A DNA stretch of 32,163 nucleotides from DAORHV01 sp964513925 (lineage in GTDB: Bacteria > Patescibacteriota > Gracilibacteria > Peribacterales > Peribacteraceae): NCBI GenBank assembly GCA_964513925.1, contig CAZENR010000015.1, positions 1 to 32,163 on the forward strand. Direction: 5' to 3'. Of this stretch, positions 1-6,884 are shown in pieces; position 1 is the first letter of the stretch; every line of letters starts with the position of its first letter. The position numbers and the translations under genes were made by a program. Under the pieces are notes generated by a model. It searched no databases. It was given only the letters and a program-made list of their open reading frames with translations, and was not told the DNA's origin.

Positions 1-921
1 TAATATTGTGTATGGAGGATTAAAGATGGCAGTGATATATCCATCGACCACAGAGGAAATATTTGTTGTTAGTTTTCGGCCCGAAGTATCCGTTATAAAA
101 ATATTCCTGATCTTTGAATCATCAATATTGCCAAGCTTTTTCAGGGTAATTGAATACAGCGTTTGGTGCTCAACCCGATCCACGGCGAGAATAAAACGTC
201 CCAAAATAGAACTACTTTTAAATGCCGTGTAGGAAAGAGAAATCAGCCCGGACGTAACATTTCCCAAAGTAAAATTATTTCCACGAGCAGGAAATGTTCC
301 TTTAATTTCATCGGCATTTGCGATAAGGCCATCCTCACCCTCTATCAAGAATCGATGCGTCCCGCCTGCGCTTGCGCTACGAGAAAAATCAGCATTAATA
401 CAAATCCTTGTTTTTCTACCTAATTTTATTGGAATCCTTCTGATAAAATTGCATGTCACCCGCCCATCTGCGCCAATTTTCCCTACAGATGAAATTCTTG
501 CACCTTCGATTGTCACATACACTCTTTCTATTTCTTTTGGATTCCCTCCTGAATGAAGAAGTTTTAGGCTCTTCAAGATCCCATCATTCTCGTTGGCACC
601 CAACTCAAAAACCATCATAGTGACACCCAAGGCTCCACGGGGAACGGTGTCTCCTTTCGGGTTAGCCGCACTCAAGACAAATTCAAAATAGACCTTCCTT
701 GCAAATCTAATTAAGACAACTGTTGTAACCAACCATAAAATAACAACTGCTGAAAAGAACGCTGTGTACTCGATTTCCCCACGCTGCTTAGCAACATCGC
801 GAAAAACAGAGAGAAGTGTGTCGGTTAAAGATGCATAAACAAGACCTAAAACTATCAAGACACCTGGCAATGCATCTTTCTTAAAGAACCTAAAGACATT
901 GCGATCTCGATTCAGGAACAT
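1..921 (-). CDS. Membrane-anchored protein of unknown function, 3' end outside the window
   Basis: An uninterrupted minus-strand frame of 307 codons runs from an ATG at 919-921 to the left edge of the window without a stop. The protein starts MFLNRDRNVF, has two strongly hydrophobic segments at about residues 17-42 and 55-73, and continues as a beta-rich, Ser/Thr/Gly/Ile-rich region. One stretch in it (about residues 235-285) reads like the extracytoplasmic beta-sandwich repeats of bacterial surface proteins (pattern GRFILAVDR...SITLKKLG...IRNIFI). No catalytic motif is visible and I do not recognise a named family. The region is clearly richer in A+T than its neighbours, which could indicate acquisition or simply a different class of gene. 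A TATAAT hexamer ends 9 nt before the ATG and no Shine-Dalgarno sequence is present. The coding call rests on the long open frame, coherent membrane topology and a sensible start. Confidence 0.75.
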   Translation of the reverse strand, partial: MFLNRDRNVFRFFKKDALPGVLIVLGLVYASLTDTLLSVFRDVAKQRGEIEYTAFFSAVVILWLVTTVVLIRFARKVYFEFVLSAANPKGDTVPRGALGVTMMVFELGANENDGILKSLKLLHSGGNPKEIERVYVTIEGARISSVGKIGADGRVTCNFIRRIPIKLGRKTRICINADFSRSASAGGTHRFLIEGEDGLIANADEIKGTFPARGNNFTLGNVTSGLISLSYTAFKSSSILGRFILAVDRVEHQTLYSITLKKLGNIDDSKIRNIFITDTSGRKLTTNISSVVDGYITAIFNPPYTIL

Positions 922-930
922 AACGTTCGG

Positions 931-936
931 ATTATA
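931..936 (-). promoter_or_regulatory. -10 hexamer TATAAT of the left-edge gene
   Basis: TATAAT on the minus strand ends 9 nt before the ATG at 921. No convincing -35 hexamer is visible at 16-18 nt. The rest of 937-1036 holds no gene that I can see. Confidence 0.45.
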
Positions 937-1036
937 AATCAAGTTTTTGCCAATTGTTTAGAAAATGTCTGAAAAGCTTCTACAATCTGATTCCACTCGT
1001 TGCGTATCCTTTCCACCATTTCCATCAAAACACTAG

Positions 1037-1066
1037 AAAAACGGGGGCAGGTACTACCCCCGTTTC
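1037..1066 (-). terminator. Rho-independent terminator after the racemase gene
   Basis: A perfect 9-bp stem (1039-1047 with 1057-1065, AAACGGGGG/CCCCCGTTT) with a 9-nt loop is followed on the minus strand by TTTTTCT. It lies just below the stop codon at 1074. Confidence 0.85.
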
Positions 1067-1073
1067 TTGCGTG

Positions 1074-1787
1074 CTACACACAAAGCCGTGCACATGCTTT
1101 CGCTAAGACATTCATGGAGTCTATGCAGGGTATGGGCGCAGCGAATTCGCAACGCTGGAGCATGCTACTTACATCGGTGCAGCCAAATACGACCGCGCTA
1201 ACGCCTTGACGGCGGAATTCATCGAAGCAGCAGTGCAGCGCTTCCGCGGTGCCCGGGGATACTTTGCCGGTTTCTACAAAAGATCCGATGGCCTCGCTCA
1301 ATTGTTGTTGCAGCAATGCCGAGGGGGCAACGCAGTGAACGCCGGCTGCAGCCAAGCGGTCTTCGTACAGCCGCGACGACACGGTGAGCTGTGTGGCCAG
1401 CATGCCTACGCGGGTTATGCCGCGGCTGCGCAATTCGTGGAGAACCGTGTCTACAATGTGCAGCAGCTGCACCTGCTGCGGCAGCACAAATGCATCTGCG
1501 AATATGTGCATGGTATTGCAGGGAAAGGCTACTGCCTGCACGCCAGCGCTGTGCAAACGTACAATGCTGCGATTTATTGCTTCTACCAGCATCGCAGCCG
1601 CCTCGCGCGATCCTCGAATTGCCTTGCCGGACAACGCGGGAGGAACGGACACAAAATCCACGACGAAGGCGGGAGGATGGGATGGCTTAAGCCGATGAGC
1701 GTGCTCGACCAGCCGGACACAGAATGTAGCGCTGGTATCCGCGCCGAAACCGCCAATGATGCCGATGGTGGGGGTGCGAGATGTCAT
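1074..1787 (-). CDS. Aspartate/glutamate racemase family protein
   Basis: This 237-aa cytoplasmic protein has the marks of the cofactor-independent Asp/Glu/hydantoin racemase superfamily. It begins with the beta-strand and glycine motif TIGIIGGFG, carries the first catalytic-cysteine motif AFPCNTMH (Cys90), and carries the second near the C-terminus, VFGCTD (Cys203). The family usually reads GCTE at the second site, so the Asp is a mild deviation. Length matches the RacX/YgeA/aspartate-racemase branch. Both cysteines are present, so an active two-base racemase is likely, but the substrate cannot be read from the sequence. The ATG overlaps the TGA of the upstream 305-aa gene by 4 nt (ATGA), which implies translational coupling. 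A strong terminator follows. Confidence 0.85.
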   Translation of the reverse strand: MTSRTPTIGIIGGFGADTSATFCVRLVEHAHRLKPSHPPAFVVDFVSVPPALSGKAIRGSREAAAMLVEAINRSIVRLHSAGVQAVAFPCNTMHIFADAFVLPQQVQLLHIVDTVLHELRSRGITRVGMLATQLTVSSRLYEDRLAAAGVHCVAPSALLQQQLSEAIGSFVETGKVSPGTAEALHCCFDEFRRQGVSAVVFGCTDVSSMLQRCEFAAPIPCIDSMNVLAKACARLCV

Positions 1788-2701
1788 GGCAGCAGTTTGC
1801 GAAGGGATGCGGATAAGAGCTCCCGCAGATCGGCAAGTTCGCGTTCGTCGGTCACCTGCTGGCGCATGGCCTTGGTGAGAGGCAGCGTGACAAGTTCGTC
1901 ATCTGGGCTATGGATCTCGCTGCGATCTCCAAGTACGGCTTCGGCGGTAACCTGCAAGGTACGGAACATGACGCGATTGATTCCGGAGCGCACCTTCAGT
2001 ACTTCCGGTCCGATATCCGCCTCACGGTCTGCAAGGCACACTCTCGTCTGCCTGTCCGATTCGCTGAGCAAGTACGGCGCTTTGCCGTTGGTGGAATCCA
2101 GTGGAAATGCGGGCGCCGTATACACGCGCTCTATGGGTATGGTGTCCGGCAGCAGCTGATCAAAATTCACTTCGCCTCCGACGGGCACGCCGTTCGCGCG
2201 CCGCGAAAGAATCCAGCCGAACTTTGCAAAGCGCTGTTTGGCGCCCTGCAGGGACTCCTCGTACAGCTGGAGCACCTGAGCGGTCTGCACGCGGGTGTAC
2301 TGCCGCAACTCCTCGTTTTCTATCGCGGGACAAGGCTCTACGCGCTCTATGGTGGCAGCAAGTCCGCGCTCTTCCAGTTCGCTATGCGTTTTCATGGCAA
2401 AGTCAGGCAGCAGCAGTCCCAGAAGTTGACGCAAGCGCTCGGTACGCTGCTGAATGGCCGCGTGATCCGATGTGTCGCCATGCAGGCGCTTATCGAAGGC
2501 AAAGAACAAGCCATTGCCATTGTCGATGCGTTCTCGGGCGGCATTGGCACGTAAAAAGTAGGTAATGGTATCCATGGGCAGCGCGCGCGGGTCGTGTACG
2601 TTGCGGATGCCCGCAGATGTGCCAAACAGCAGGGTATGTCCGTGCCGTACATGAGGTACGGGCGGATCGTCGATGCGTTGGCGAGAAAGAAGGGATGTCA
2701 T
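1784..2701 (-). CDS. Unrecognised 305-aa protein, coupled to the racemase
   Basis: This is a soluble protein of 305 aa that I cannot assign to a family. The N-terminal part has HTLLFGTSAG (residues 22-31), a beta-strand-turn-helix with a possible nucleophilic Ser29. A second strand GLFFAFD (64-70) is followed by a long amphipathic helix, and YLLSE (210-214) lies in the C-terminal half. This order faintly resembles class I aminoacyl-tRNA-synthetase-like Rossmann proteins, including cyclodipeptide synthases (GxSxG Ser, then a YxxxE pair), but the Ser-to-Tyr spacing (181) is longer than in known enzymes. The resemblance is speculative. The gene overlaps the racemase gene by 4 nt. It starts 29 nt downstream of a strong terminator-like hairpin, so its expression may depend on read-through. 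The ATG at 2701 has no Shine-Dalgarno sequence. Confidence 0.75.
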   Translation of the reverse strand: MTSLLSRQRIDDPPVPHVRHGHTLLFGTSAGIRNVHDPRALPMDTITYFLRANAARERIDNGNGLFFAFDKRLHGDTSDHAAIQQRTERLRQLLGLLLPDFAMKTHSELEERGLAATIERVEPCPAIENEELRQYTRVQTAQVLQLYEESLQGAKQRFAKFGWILSRRANGVPVGGEVNFDQLLPDTIPIERVYTAPAFPLDSTNGKAPYLLSESDRQTRVCLADREADIGPEVLKVRSGINRVMFRTLQVTAEAVLGDRSEIHSPDDELVTLPLTKAMRQQVTDERELADLRELLSASLRKLLP

Positions 2702-2707
2702 AGGGTT

Positions 2708-2759
2708 GAAAAAGAAGAAAAAAGAAAAACGCCTTCCCGATCGGCGACCGGGAAGGCGT
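2708..2759 (-). terminator. Strong intrinsic terminator or attenuator ahead of the 305-aa gene
   Basis: An 11-bp perfect stem (2729-2739 with 2749-2759, ACGCCTTCCCG/CGGGAAGGCGT) has a 9-nt loop. On the minus strand it is followed by a T-rich tract (2708-2728). It sits between the possible small ORF at 2780-2908 and the ATG at 2701. It either ends the small gene or acts as an attenuator for the operon below. Upstream, 2909-3157 holds no other gene that I can support. Confidence 0.8.
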
Positions 2760-2779
2760 GGGTTCTGCGTGGCCCCTAC

Positions 2780-2908
2780 TTAGGAGCACCGACGCCACAA
2801 CCCCTTCCCGTCGCCGAGAGAGTGCCACCAGTAGCCGATAAGGAAGATGTAGGAAATCATGGAACAAAAAAGAAAGCCCTCCGGACGAAAGGATGCTTCG
2901 TGCGCCAT
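2780..2908 (-). CDS. Possible 42-aa Trp-containing small membrane or leader peptide
   Basis: A short minus-strand frame starts at ATG 2906-2908 with AGGTGA about 8 nt upstream, one of the few Shine-Dalgarno-like sequences in the window. It ends at TAA 2780-2782. The peptide begins MAHEASFRPEG, has a hydrophobic stretch at about residues 12-26, and has three tryptophans in its second half (W27, W28, W38). Its stop lies about 20 nt before the terminator hairpin. It could be a small membrane protein with its own terminator or a regulatory leader peptide. It is too short for a coding-potential argument, so it may also be chance. Confidence 0.4.
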   Translation of the reverse strand: MAHEASFRPEGFLFCSMISYIFLIGYWWHSLGDGKGLWRRCS

Positions 2909-3157
2909 GATTCCATTCACCTCAGATCACATTTAGGCGCGAGCAATGCCTTCCGCGGAGCAGAAGTATTGGCTTCGCCAACCAAAGTGATTGAGTAACT
3001 TCACGCCGATATTCTAGCGTAATCCGCACCCGGGAACAATGACTGCGTCAGCTATACAGCGCACTGAGCACTTCGAACCATAGAAATCACGCATCCTGCA
3101 TTTGGGCAGACCATGAGCCATCAGGTATCCGCCATCATGTACTCTCCCGTACAGAAA

Positions 3158-3186
3158 TTGACACACGGCATCTCTCTCAAGACAAT
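3158..3186 (+). promoter_or_regulatory. Sigma70-type promoter of the small membrane protein gene
   Basis: TTGACA at 3158-3163, a 17-nt spacer, and GACAAT at 3181-3186. Transcription should begin near 3193, after the ATG at 3187 and about 6 nt before the ATG at 3199. The latter is therefore the better start. Confidence 0.65.
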
Positions 3187-3198
3187 ATGCATACACAA

Positions 3199-3489
3199 AT
3201 GAGGAAACTTCCTGTGATCCCTATCGTGGCTACCGCCATCGCACTGCTCGTGCCGATCGTAGTCATGCTCAACTGCTCCGGTTGGAATGAGGGCAGCGGC
3301 ATGGTGAAGGCATGTGTAATCGACGGCCCTCTGTTCCGCAGTGCTGCAGACTTCACGTACGGCTTCGTCGTGATATCGGCGTTCCTCGGCTTTATCCCTG
3401 TGATTCTCTATCTTGCCGCTGTCGCCCTTGTCTCAGCGGGAATTGCGCACATTATCGGGAAAGTGAGGGGTACCGGCACTCGACGCTAG
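3199..3489 (+). CDS. Small two-helix membrane protein, unknown function
   Basis: The predicted 96-aa protein has two hydrophobic segments, at about residues 5-24 and 53-83. The loop between them holds two cysteines (NCSGW and KACVID) that could pair outside the membrane. The C-terminus is basic (KVRGTGTRR), which suggests a cytoplasmic tail. The ATG at 3187 would add MHTQ, but the promoter at 3158-3186 makes 3199 more likely. I recall similar short hypothetical proteins with a Cys-Gly-Trp loop in Gammaproteobacteria but know no function. The following 3490-3596 holds no gene or clear terminator. Confidence 0.7.
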   Translation: MRKLPVIPIVATAIALLVPIVVMLNCSGWNEGSGMVKACVIDGPLFRSAADFTYGFVVISAFLGFIPVILYLAAVALVSAGIAHIIGKVRGTGTRR

Positions 3490-3596
3490 CACGATCGTTC
3501 CGTGTTCTAGCGCCACTCCAAGGGCGTGTGGGACTCCGTAAGACGGCAAAGGCCAAGAGAACGCGTATGCGGCAATCAAGTCAGGATGCCTCGTAT

Positions 3597-3624
3597 TTGA
3601 TAAAATCATCCAATATTTTATAAT
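3597..3624 (+). promoter_or_regulatory. Promoter of the 177-aa gene
   Basis: TTGATA at 3597-3602, a 16-nt spacer, and TATAAT at 3619-3624 in a very A+T-rich stretch. The -10 ends 8 nt before the ATG at 3633, so the transcript should be leaderless or nearly so. Confidence 0.7.
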
Positions 3625-3632
3625 AATAATAT

Positions 3633-4166
3633 ATGGAGCATGACGTGCGTACTCTGCCTTCGCGTTACTTGCTCTTGCCCGGTGCAGTGGCCGATTGCTA
3701 TGCCATAGCCACTGCAGAAGCAACCGTGGCAGAAATTCATGGAGAATGGGCTACGAGAATGTATCAACTACTGCAGGGCAAGGGTGACACTCTCAACTGC
3801 TACCAAGGCGCGAATGTCGTCCTGAACAACACTGCAACATTCGGCGGAAAACGGGGTAACCAAATGCTGATGAAAGGCGAAGAAATTCCGTATCAAAAGG
3901 CACTAGATCGGTTCGGCATGCCGATGGGAGTCCAATGGGGATCGACAAATATGCTTGATAGGAACCCTCGACAGTTCGTAAGTCATATCCACAGTGCTGT
4001 CGTTATCGCCGGAGACACCGAAGATCAGGCAATTGCATTCGAAATACCCGGATATGCCTTTGCGGCTAGAATCACAACACTCAAAGAAGTGCAGGAGAGA
4101 ATCGCGAGCTCTCGCGCAGATTTTCTTGTGCTGCACCAGCATTTTCACGGCAAGGAAAATGACTAG
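3633..4166 (+). CDS. Unrecognised 177-aa protein, faintly cysteine-peptidase-like
   Basis: A soluble protein without signal peptide or membrane segment. I do not recognise a family by sequence. The order of a Cys in LNCYQGANV (Cys56) ahead of a predicted helix, a strand with histidines FVSHIHSAVVI (His118, His120), and a following strand AIAFEIPGY (Glu137) recalls the Cys-His-polar arrangement of NlpC/P60-like papain-fold proteins. The flanking residues do not match the family signature, so this is only a hint. It has its own promoter and lies alone between short intergenic regions. Confidence 0.65.
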   Translation: MEHDVRTLPSRYLLLPGAVADCYAIATAEATVAEIHGEWATRMYQLLQGKGDTLNCYQGANVVLNNTATFGGKRGNQMLMKGEEIPYQKALDRFGMPMGVQWGSTNMLDRNPRQFVSHIHSAVVIAGDTEDQAIAFEIPGYAFAARITTLKEVQERIASSRADFLVLHQHFHGKEND

Positions 4167-4216
4167 CGCCGGAACAACGCCGCGCGTACAACCTGCGTTA
4201 CAGCAAACATTCTTGT

Positions 4217-4222
4217 TACAAT
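4217..4222 (+). promoter_or_regulatory. -10 hexamer TACAAT, leaderless start
   Basis: TACAAT ends exactly 6 nt before the ATG at 4229, so the predicted first transcribed base is the A of the start codon. No clear -35 is visible. Confidence 0.55.
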
Positions 4223-4228
4223 GACGCC

Positions 4229-4507
4229 ATGTCCAAGCAACACGTTGCCACCGGCGTCGTACATACCGTTCCGCCGGACATGCGCAAGGCACTCACCGCA
4301 AACAAGGACGTACTTGAGGCATGGAACGACCTTACCCCGCTTGCCCGCAACGAGTGGATTTGCTGGACGACCATCGTGAAGAAGCCGGAGACCCGTGCCG
4401 AGCATATCGAACGCATGCAGGAGCAACTACTGGAAGGCAAGCGTCGCCCTTGCTGCTGGCCTGGCTGCCCGCACCGCAGGCCGTCGGCCAAGAAGTGGTT
4501 CAAGTAA
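4229..4507 (+). CDS. YdeI/OmpD-associated family C-terminal domain protein
   Basis: This 92-aa protein matches the C-terminal domain of the bacteriocin-protection YdeI/OmpD-associated family. The recognisable core is ALTANKDVLEAWNDLTP, then ARNEWICW, a helix with RAEHIERM, and the terminal GKRRPCCWPGCPHR. The usual family members are about twice as long with an N-terminal domain, so this is a stand-alone C-terminal domain, a form seen in many genomes. The molecular role is not established. The three cysteines in CCWPGC could bind metal. It is preceded by a leaderless-type promoter and followed by a bidirectional terminator shared with the convergent DUF11 gene. Confidence 0.8.
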   Translation: MSKQHVATGVVHTVPPDMRKALTANKDVLEAWNDLTPLARNEWICWTTIVKKPETRAEHIERMQEQLLEGKRRPCCWPGCPHRRPSAKKWFK

Positions 4508-4513
4508 TCTCAA

Positions 4514-4548
4514 AACAAAAAGAGCCCGGAGACCCGGGCCCTTGTTTG
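4514..4548. terminator. Bidirectional terminator between convergent genes
   Basis: A GC-rich inverted repeat (GAGCCCGG/CCGGGCCC, within 4521-4542) is flanked by TTGTTTG on the plus strand and by CTTTTTGTTTT on the minus strand. It lies between stops at 4507 and 4565. Confidence 0.75.
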
Positions 4549-4564
4549 TCGTTCTACAGCGATA

Positions 4565-5374
4565 TTATGGCAAGCAAACGCGGTATGGGCTTACGTACGT
4601 GCTGGCCGGGAAGAAGTTGGTCAGACCGTCGAAGCAGTTGGCGCCGTTGATGGCAAAACCGTTGAACTCGGCGACCTTGGAGCTACCGCTGCCGGTCACC
4701 TCGAAGTACTCGAAGAACAGCGTGGTCTTGGCTGCGTTCTGCGACCAAGTGCCGGTGTAGCCGGGAGCTGTGAAGGTAATAGTGTTATCCAAATTCAGCG
4801 TGGTCGTGTGCGACGAAATAGAGCTGGGGAACAGCAAGCACTCGAAGTACGAGGTCAGGCTGGTGCCGGTGCAGTGCGAATTCGTCACCGTAGCCGAAGT
4901 GATGGGACGGGAGGGGTACACCAAATTCGGCACTACCGATGCGCTGGAGTTGCCGGATACCAAGTCGGGCAGATCGGACGTTGCAGATGCCGTCATCTGC
5001 AAGGACTTGGTGCTTACCGGGGCGGTGTAGGAGTAGCTGAAGCTGGCGGACTTGCCTTTCTTCAGGCTGCCAAGCGAGCAGGTCAGCTGACGATTGACGA
5101 TGTTGCAGCGGGTGTCGGACTCCGACAGGTTGCCCAGAACGTAGACCTGCGGGCTGGTGTCGGTCTGCGGGAACGTGACGAGCGCATTGACCGTGGTGGC
5201 GGTGTTGGGACCGAGGTTCTTTACCGTCACCGTGTAGGTGGTGGCAGTGGAAATTGCCACGGTGGCAGGAGCGGAAATACTTACGCTTAAGTCCGCGTTG
5301 GGCGCGGCAAGAGCGATGCCGGTGGTAGCCAAAAACAGTAGACCGCCGGTGGCAACGGAAGAAAGGAGACGCAC
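4565..5374 (-). CDS. Secreted DUF11-domain protein
   Basis: A predicted 269-aa exported protein. I place the start at GTG 5374, because it directly precedes a good signal peptide (RLLSSVATGGLLFLATTG, cleavage after ALAA). The frame is open upstream to 5473 but that extension looks non-coding. One DUF11 domain follows (about residues 27-135) with the usual ADLSVSISAPATV opening, TVTVKNLGPNTA and a Cys pair. The C-terminal part (about 155-269) is an unrecognised Cys-containing beta domain with GTWSQN. DUF11 modules are immunoglobulin-like beta-sandwiches of surface and adhesion proteins. No anchor is visible, so the protein may be released. A giant relative with many DUF11 repeats is at the right end of the window. 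Confidence 0.85.
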   Translation of the reverse strand: MRLLSSVATGGLLFLATTGIALAAPNADLSVSISAPATVAISTATTYTVTVKNLGPNTATTVNALVTFPQTDTSPQVYVLGNLSESDTRCNIVNRQLTCSLGSLKKGKSASFSYSYTAPVSTKSLQMTASATSDLPDLVSGNSSASVVPNLVYPSRPITSATVTNSHCTGTSLTSYFECLLFPSSISSHTTTLNLDNTITFTAPGYTGTWSQNAAKTTLFFEYFEVTGSGSSKVAEFNGFAINGANCFDGLTNFFPASTYVSPYRVCLP

Positions 5375-5487
5375 AGGAAATGAAGGAAAATAAATAATGG
5401 CCGCATGGTCGCAGAGCGAATGCGACGAGTCAATTCGGGAGTGTATGCCTGTGACGCGGAAGGATTCCGCCACGTAGGAAGTGAGTT

Positions 5488-5493
5488 TATACT
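5488..5493 (+). promoter_or_regulatory. Candidate -10 (TATACT) of the DUF305 gene
   Basis: TATACT lies in the divergent intergenic region, about 38 nt before the ATG at 5532. No Shine-Dalgarno sequence lies between. If correct, this gene has a short untranslated leader, unlike most neighbours. Confidence 0.35.
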
Positions 5494-5531
5494 TGCGATG
5501 GTCTCACTTTATTTCCATTTCCCATACCACC

Positions 5532-5903
5532 ATGAACAAGACTCTGTTCGCGACTGCGGCCCTTGCCATGCTGCTTGCAAGTTGCAACGCCCAGCCATCC
5601 GGCACAGCAACCGAAACGCAAGGCATGCACACCATGCCAAATGGCCACACGATGCACGATTCTTCCATGACCATGGGCGAAATGGTCGACATGCTGAAAG
5701 GCAAGACTGGCGACGAGTTGGACAAGGCTTTCTTGATCGGCATGATCCCCCACCACCAAGGCGCCGTGGACATGGCCAAGCTGGTGCTGGAAAACGCCAA
5801 GCACGAAGAAATCCGTCAAATGGCCAAGGACATCATTGAAACGCAACAACGCGAAATAGACATGATGAAGCAGTGGCAACAAGAGTGGGGTTACGTTGAG
5901 TAG
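5532..5903 (+). CDS. DUF305 lipoprotein
   Basis: A 123-aa protein beginning MNKTLFATAALAMLLASCNA, a lipoprotein signal with lipobox LASC (lipidated Cys18). After a short linker rich in Met and His (GMHTMPNGHTMHDSSMTM) comes the DUF305 four-helix domain with its hallmark GMIPHHQGAVDMA and later Met-rich helix EIDMMKQWQ. DUF305 proteins are ferritin-like, extracytoplasmic, and often linked to copper or other metal handling through Met/His clusters. Metal binding here is inference from composition. ATG 5532 is chosen over the frame's GTG at 5481 because it gives the lipoprotein signal. A strong terminator follows. Confidence 0.9.
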   Translation: MNKTLFATAALAMLLASCNAQPSGTATETQGMHTMPNGHTMHDSSMTMGEMVDMLKGKTGDELDKAFLIGMIPHHQGAVDMAKLVLENAKHEEIRQMAKDIIETQQREIDMMKQWQQEWGYVE

Positions 5904-5910
5904 CATGCAT

Positions 5911-5943
5911 ACGGGGCGCGGAGCAGTCCGCGTCCCGTTTTTG
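5911..5943 (+). terminator. Rho-independent terminator after the DUF305 gene
   Basis: A 12-bp near-perfect stem (ACGGGGCGCGGA/TCCGCGTCCCGT, 5911-5938) with a 4-nt loop is followed by TTTTTG. Confidence 0.85.
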
Positions 5944-5963
5944 TAGTGGCGACAGACAGTCAG

Positions 5964-5969
5964 TAGGAT
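5964..5969 (+). promoter_or_regulatory. -10-like hexamer TAGGAT, leaderless start
   Basis: TAGGAT ends 6 nt before the ATG at 5976, the same spacing as at several other genes in the window. Confidence 0.45.
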
Positions 5970-5975
5970 ACTGAC

Positions 5976-6362
5976 ATGAGCGCCTCTCCCATCCGCATAT
6001 ACATCTCCGCGTTCCCAAAAGATACGCAACGGGCACTGAAGGAGGTGTACGCAGCCATACAAAGCGCCGTTCCAAAAGACACCGAGGAAACAGTGCGCTA
6101 CGGCATTCCGACCTTTCGGCTTAACGGCAACCTGGTGCATTTCGGCGGCTTTCAAAAGCATATCGGCTTTTTCCCGGGGCCGGGTGCCATTGTGGCGTTC
6201 AAGGAGCAGCTTGCCGGATACAAGACATCGAAAGGTGCCATTCAATTCCCTCTGGACAAGCCGATGCCGGTAACGCTCATTCGGCGCATAAGCGCCATGC
6301 GAGTGGCGCAGCAGAAAAAAGTGGCAAAAAAGAGCAGGGTGCGCCGGAAGGGAGTACGCTAG
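5976..6362 (+). CDS. DUF1801 (YdhG-like, frataxin-fold) protein
   Basis: A 128-aa cytoplasmic protein with the full DUF1801 signature: IYISAFPKDTQRALKEVYAAI, EETVRYGIPTF, NLVHFGGFQKHIGFFPGPG, and KTSKGAIQFPLDKP. Members of this fold resemble frataxin, and some have been proposed as intracellular iron chaperones. The role here is not shown by sequence. The C-terminal tail is very basic (KKVAKKSRVRRKGVR), which could bind nucleic acid or be a disordered extension. The next gene starts only 4 nt after the stop, so the two are probably co-transcribed. Confidence 0.9.
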   Translation: MSASPIRIYISAFPKDTQRALKEVYAAIQSAVPKDTEETVRYGIPTFRLNGNLVHFGGFQKHIGFFPGPGAIVAFKEQLAGYKTSKGAIQFPLDKPMPVTLIRRISAMRVAQQKKVAKKSRVRRKGVR

Positions 6363-6366
6363 GCAT

Positions 6367-6852
6367 ATGACAGATGCTCCCACCCAAAGCTGGCTTCGTA
6401 CGTACCGCCCACTGTTCGTCATTGTAGGCATGGTGGCACTGGCCTCCGCAGTCACCGTGGGACACTGGCACGACTTCATGCTCAACTTCATGGGCGGGTT
6501 CTTCCTGGTGTTCTCGGGCTTGAAGTTGCTGGACATCGGCGGCTTTGCGCGTGGATACGCCCGCTACGACCTGCTTGCGGCCAAGCTGCCCGCGTACGGC
6601 TACCTGTACCCGCTTCTAGAGCTGGCATTGGGCCTGGCATACATCACGCGGATGCAGCTGGAGACAGCCAACTGGGTCACGTTGGTGCTCATGCTATTTA
6701 GCGGCCTAGGCGTGGTTGCCAGCTTGGCGCGGGGAGAGAAGTTCAAGTGCGCGTGCATGGGCACCATGATCAACGTACCGCTTACCAACGTGACGCTGGT
6801 GGAAGATTTCGGCATGGCGGCCATGGCCGCGGCTATGCTGTGGCTTGCCTAA
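6367..6852 (+). CDS. MauE/DoxX-like redox-associated membrane protein
   Basis: A 161-aa integral membrane protein with four predicted helices (about residues 15-33, 38-56, 78-94, 103-120) and a final hydrophobic helix near 147-160. Its layout and the motif EKFKCACMGT (Cys128, Cys130) followed by INVPLTNVTLVEDFGMA fit the MauE/DoxX-like family, whose members pass electrons or assist disulfide and metal-cofactor chemistry at the membrane. The CxC pair is probably the redox or metal site. It follows the DUF1801 gene by 4 nt and ends convergently with the methyltransferase gene. No partner oxidoreductase is encoded nearby. Confidence 0.8.
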   Translation: MTDAPTQSWLRTYRPLFVIVGMVALASAVTVGHWHDFMLNFMGGFFLVFSGLKLLDIGGFARGYARYDLLAAKLPAYGYLYPLLELALGLAYITRMQLETANWVTLVLMLFSGLGVVASLARGEKFKCACMGTMINVPLTNVTLVEDFGMAAMAAAMLWLA

Positions 6853-6884
6853 TCCACGCGTCGGCACCCTCGCTGCAATCCTGC

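Noticed and set aside
1206..2159. Long plus-strand frame (317 codons) over the racemase operon
   Set aside because: Antisense to two well-supported minus-strand genes; the composition is repetitive and no motif is visible.
2868..2900. Second terminator-like hairpin with T-tract on the minus strand
   Set aside because: The stem is only about 6 bp with a bulge, and the T-run lies inside the possible 42-aa ORF.
3040..3100. tRNA-like T-loop string (GGTTCGAA) on the minus strand
   Set aside because: The neighbouring sequence cannot form a cloverleaf with acceptor and anticodon stems.
3014..3196. 60-codon minus-strand frame
   Set aside because: It overlaps a good promoter on the other strand and has no recognisable features or start signal.
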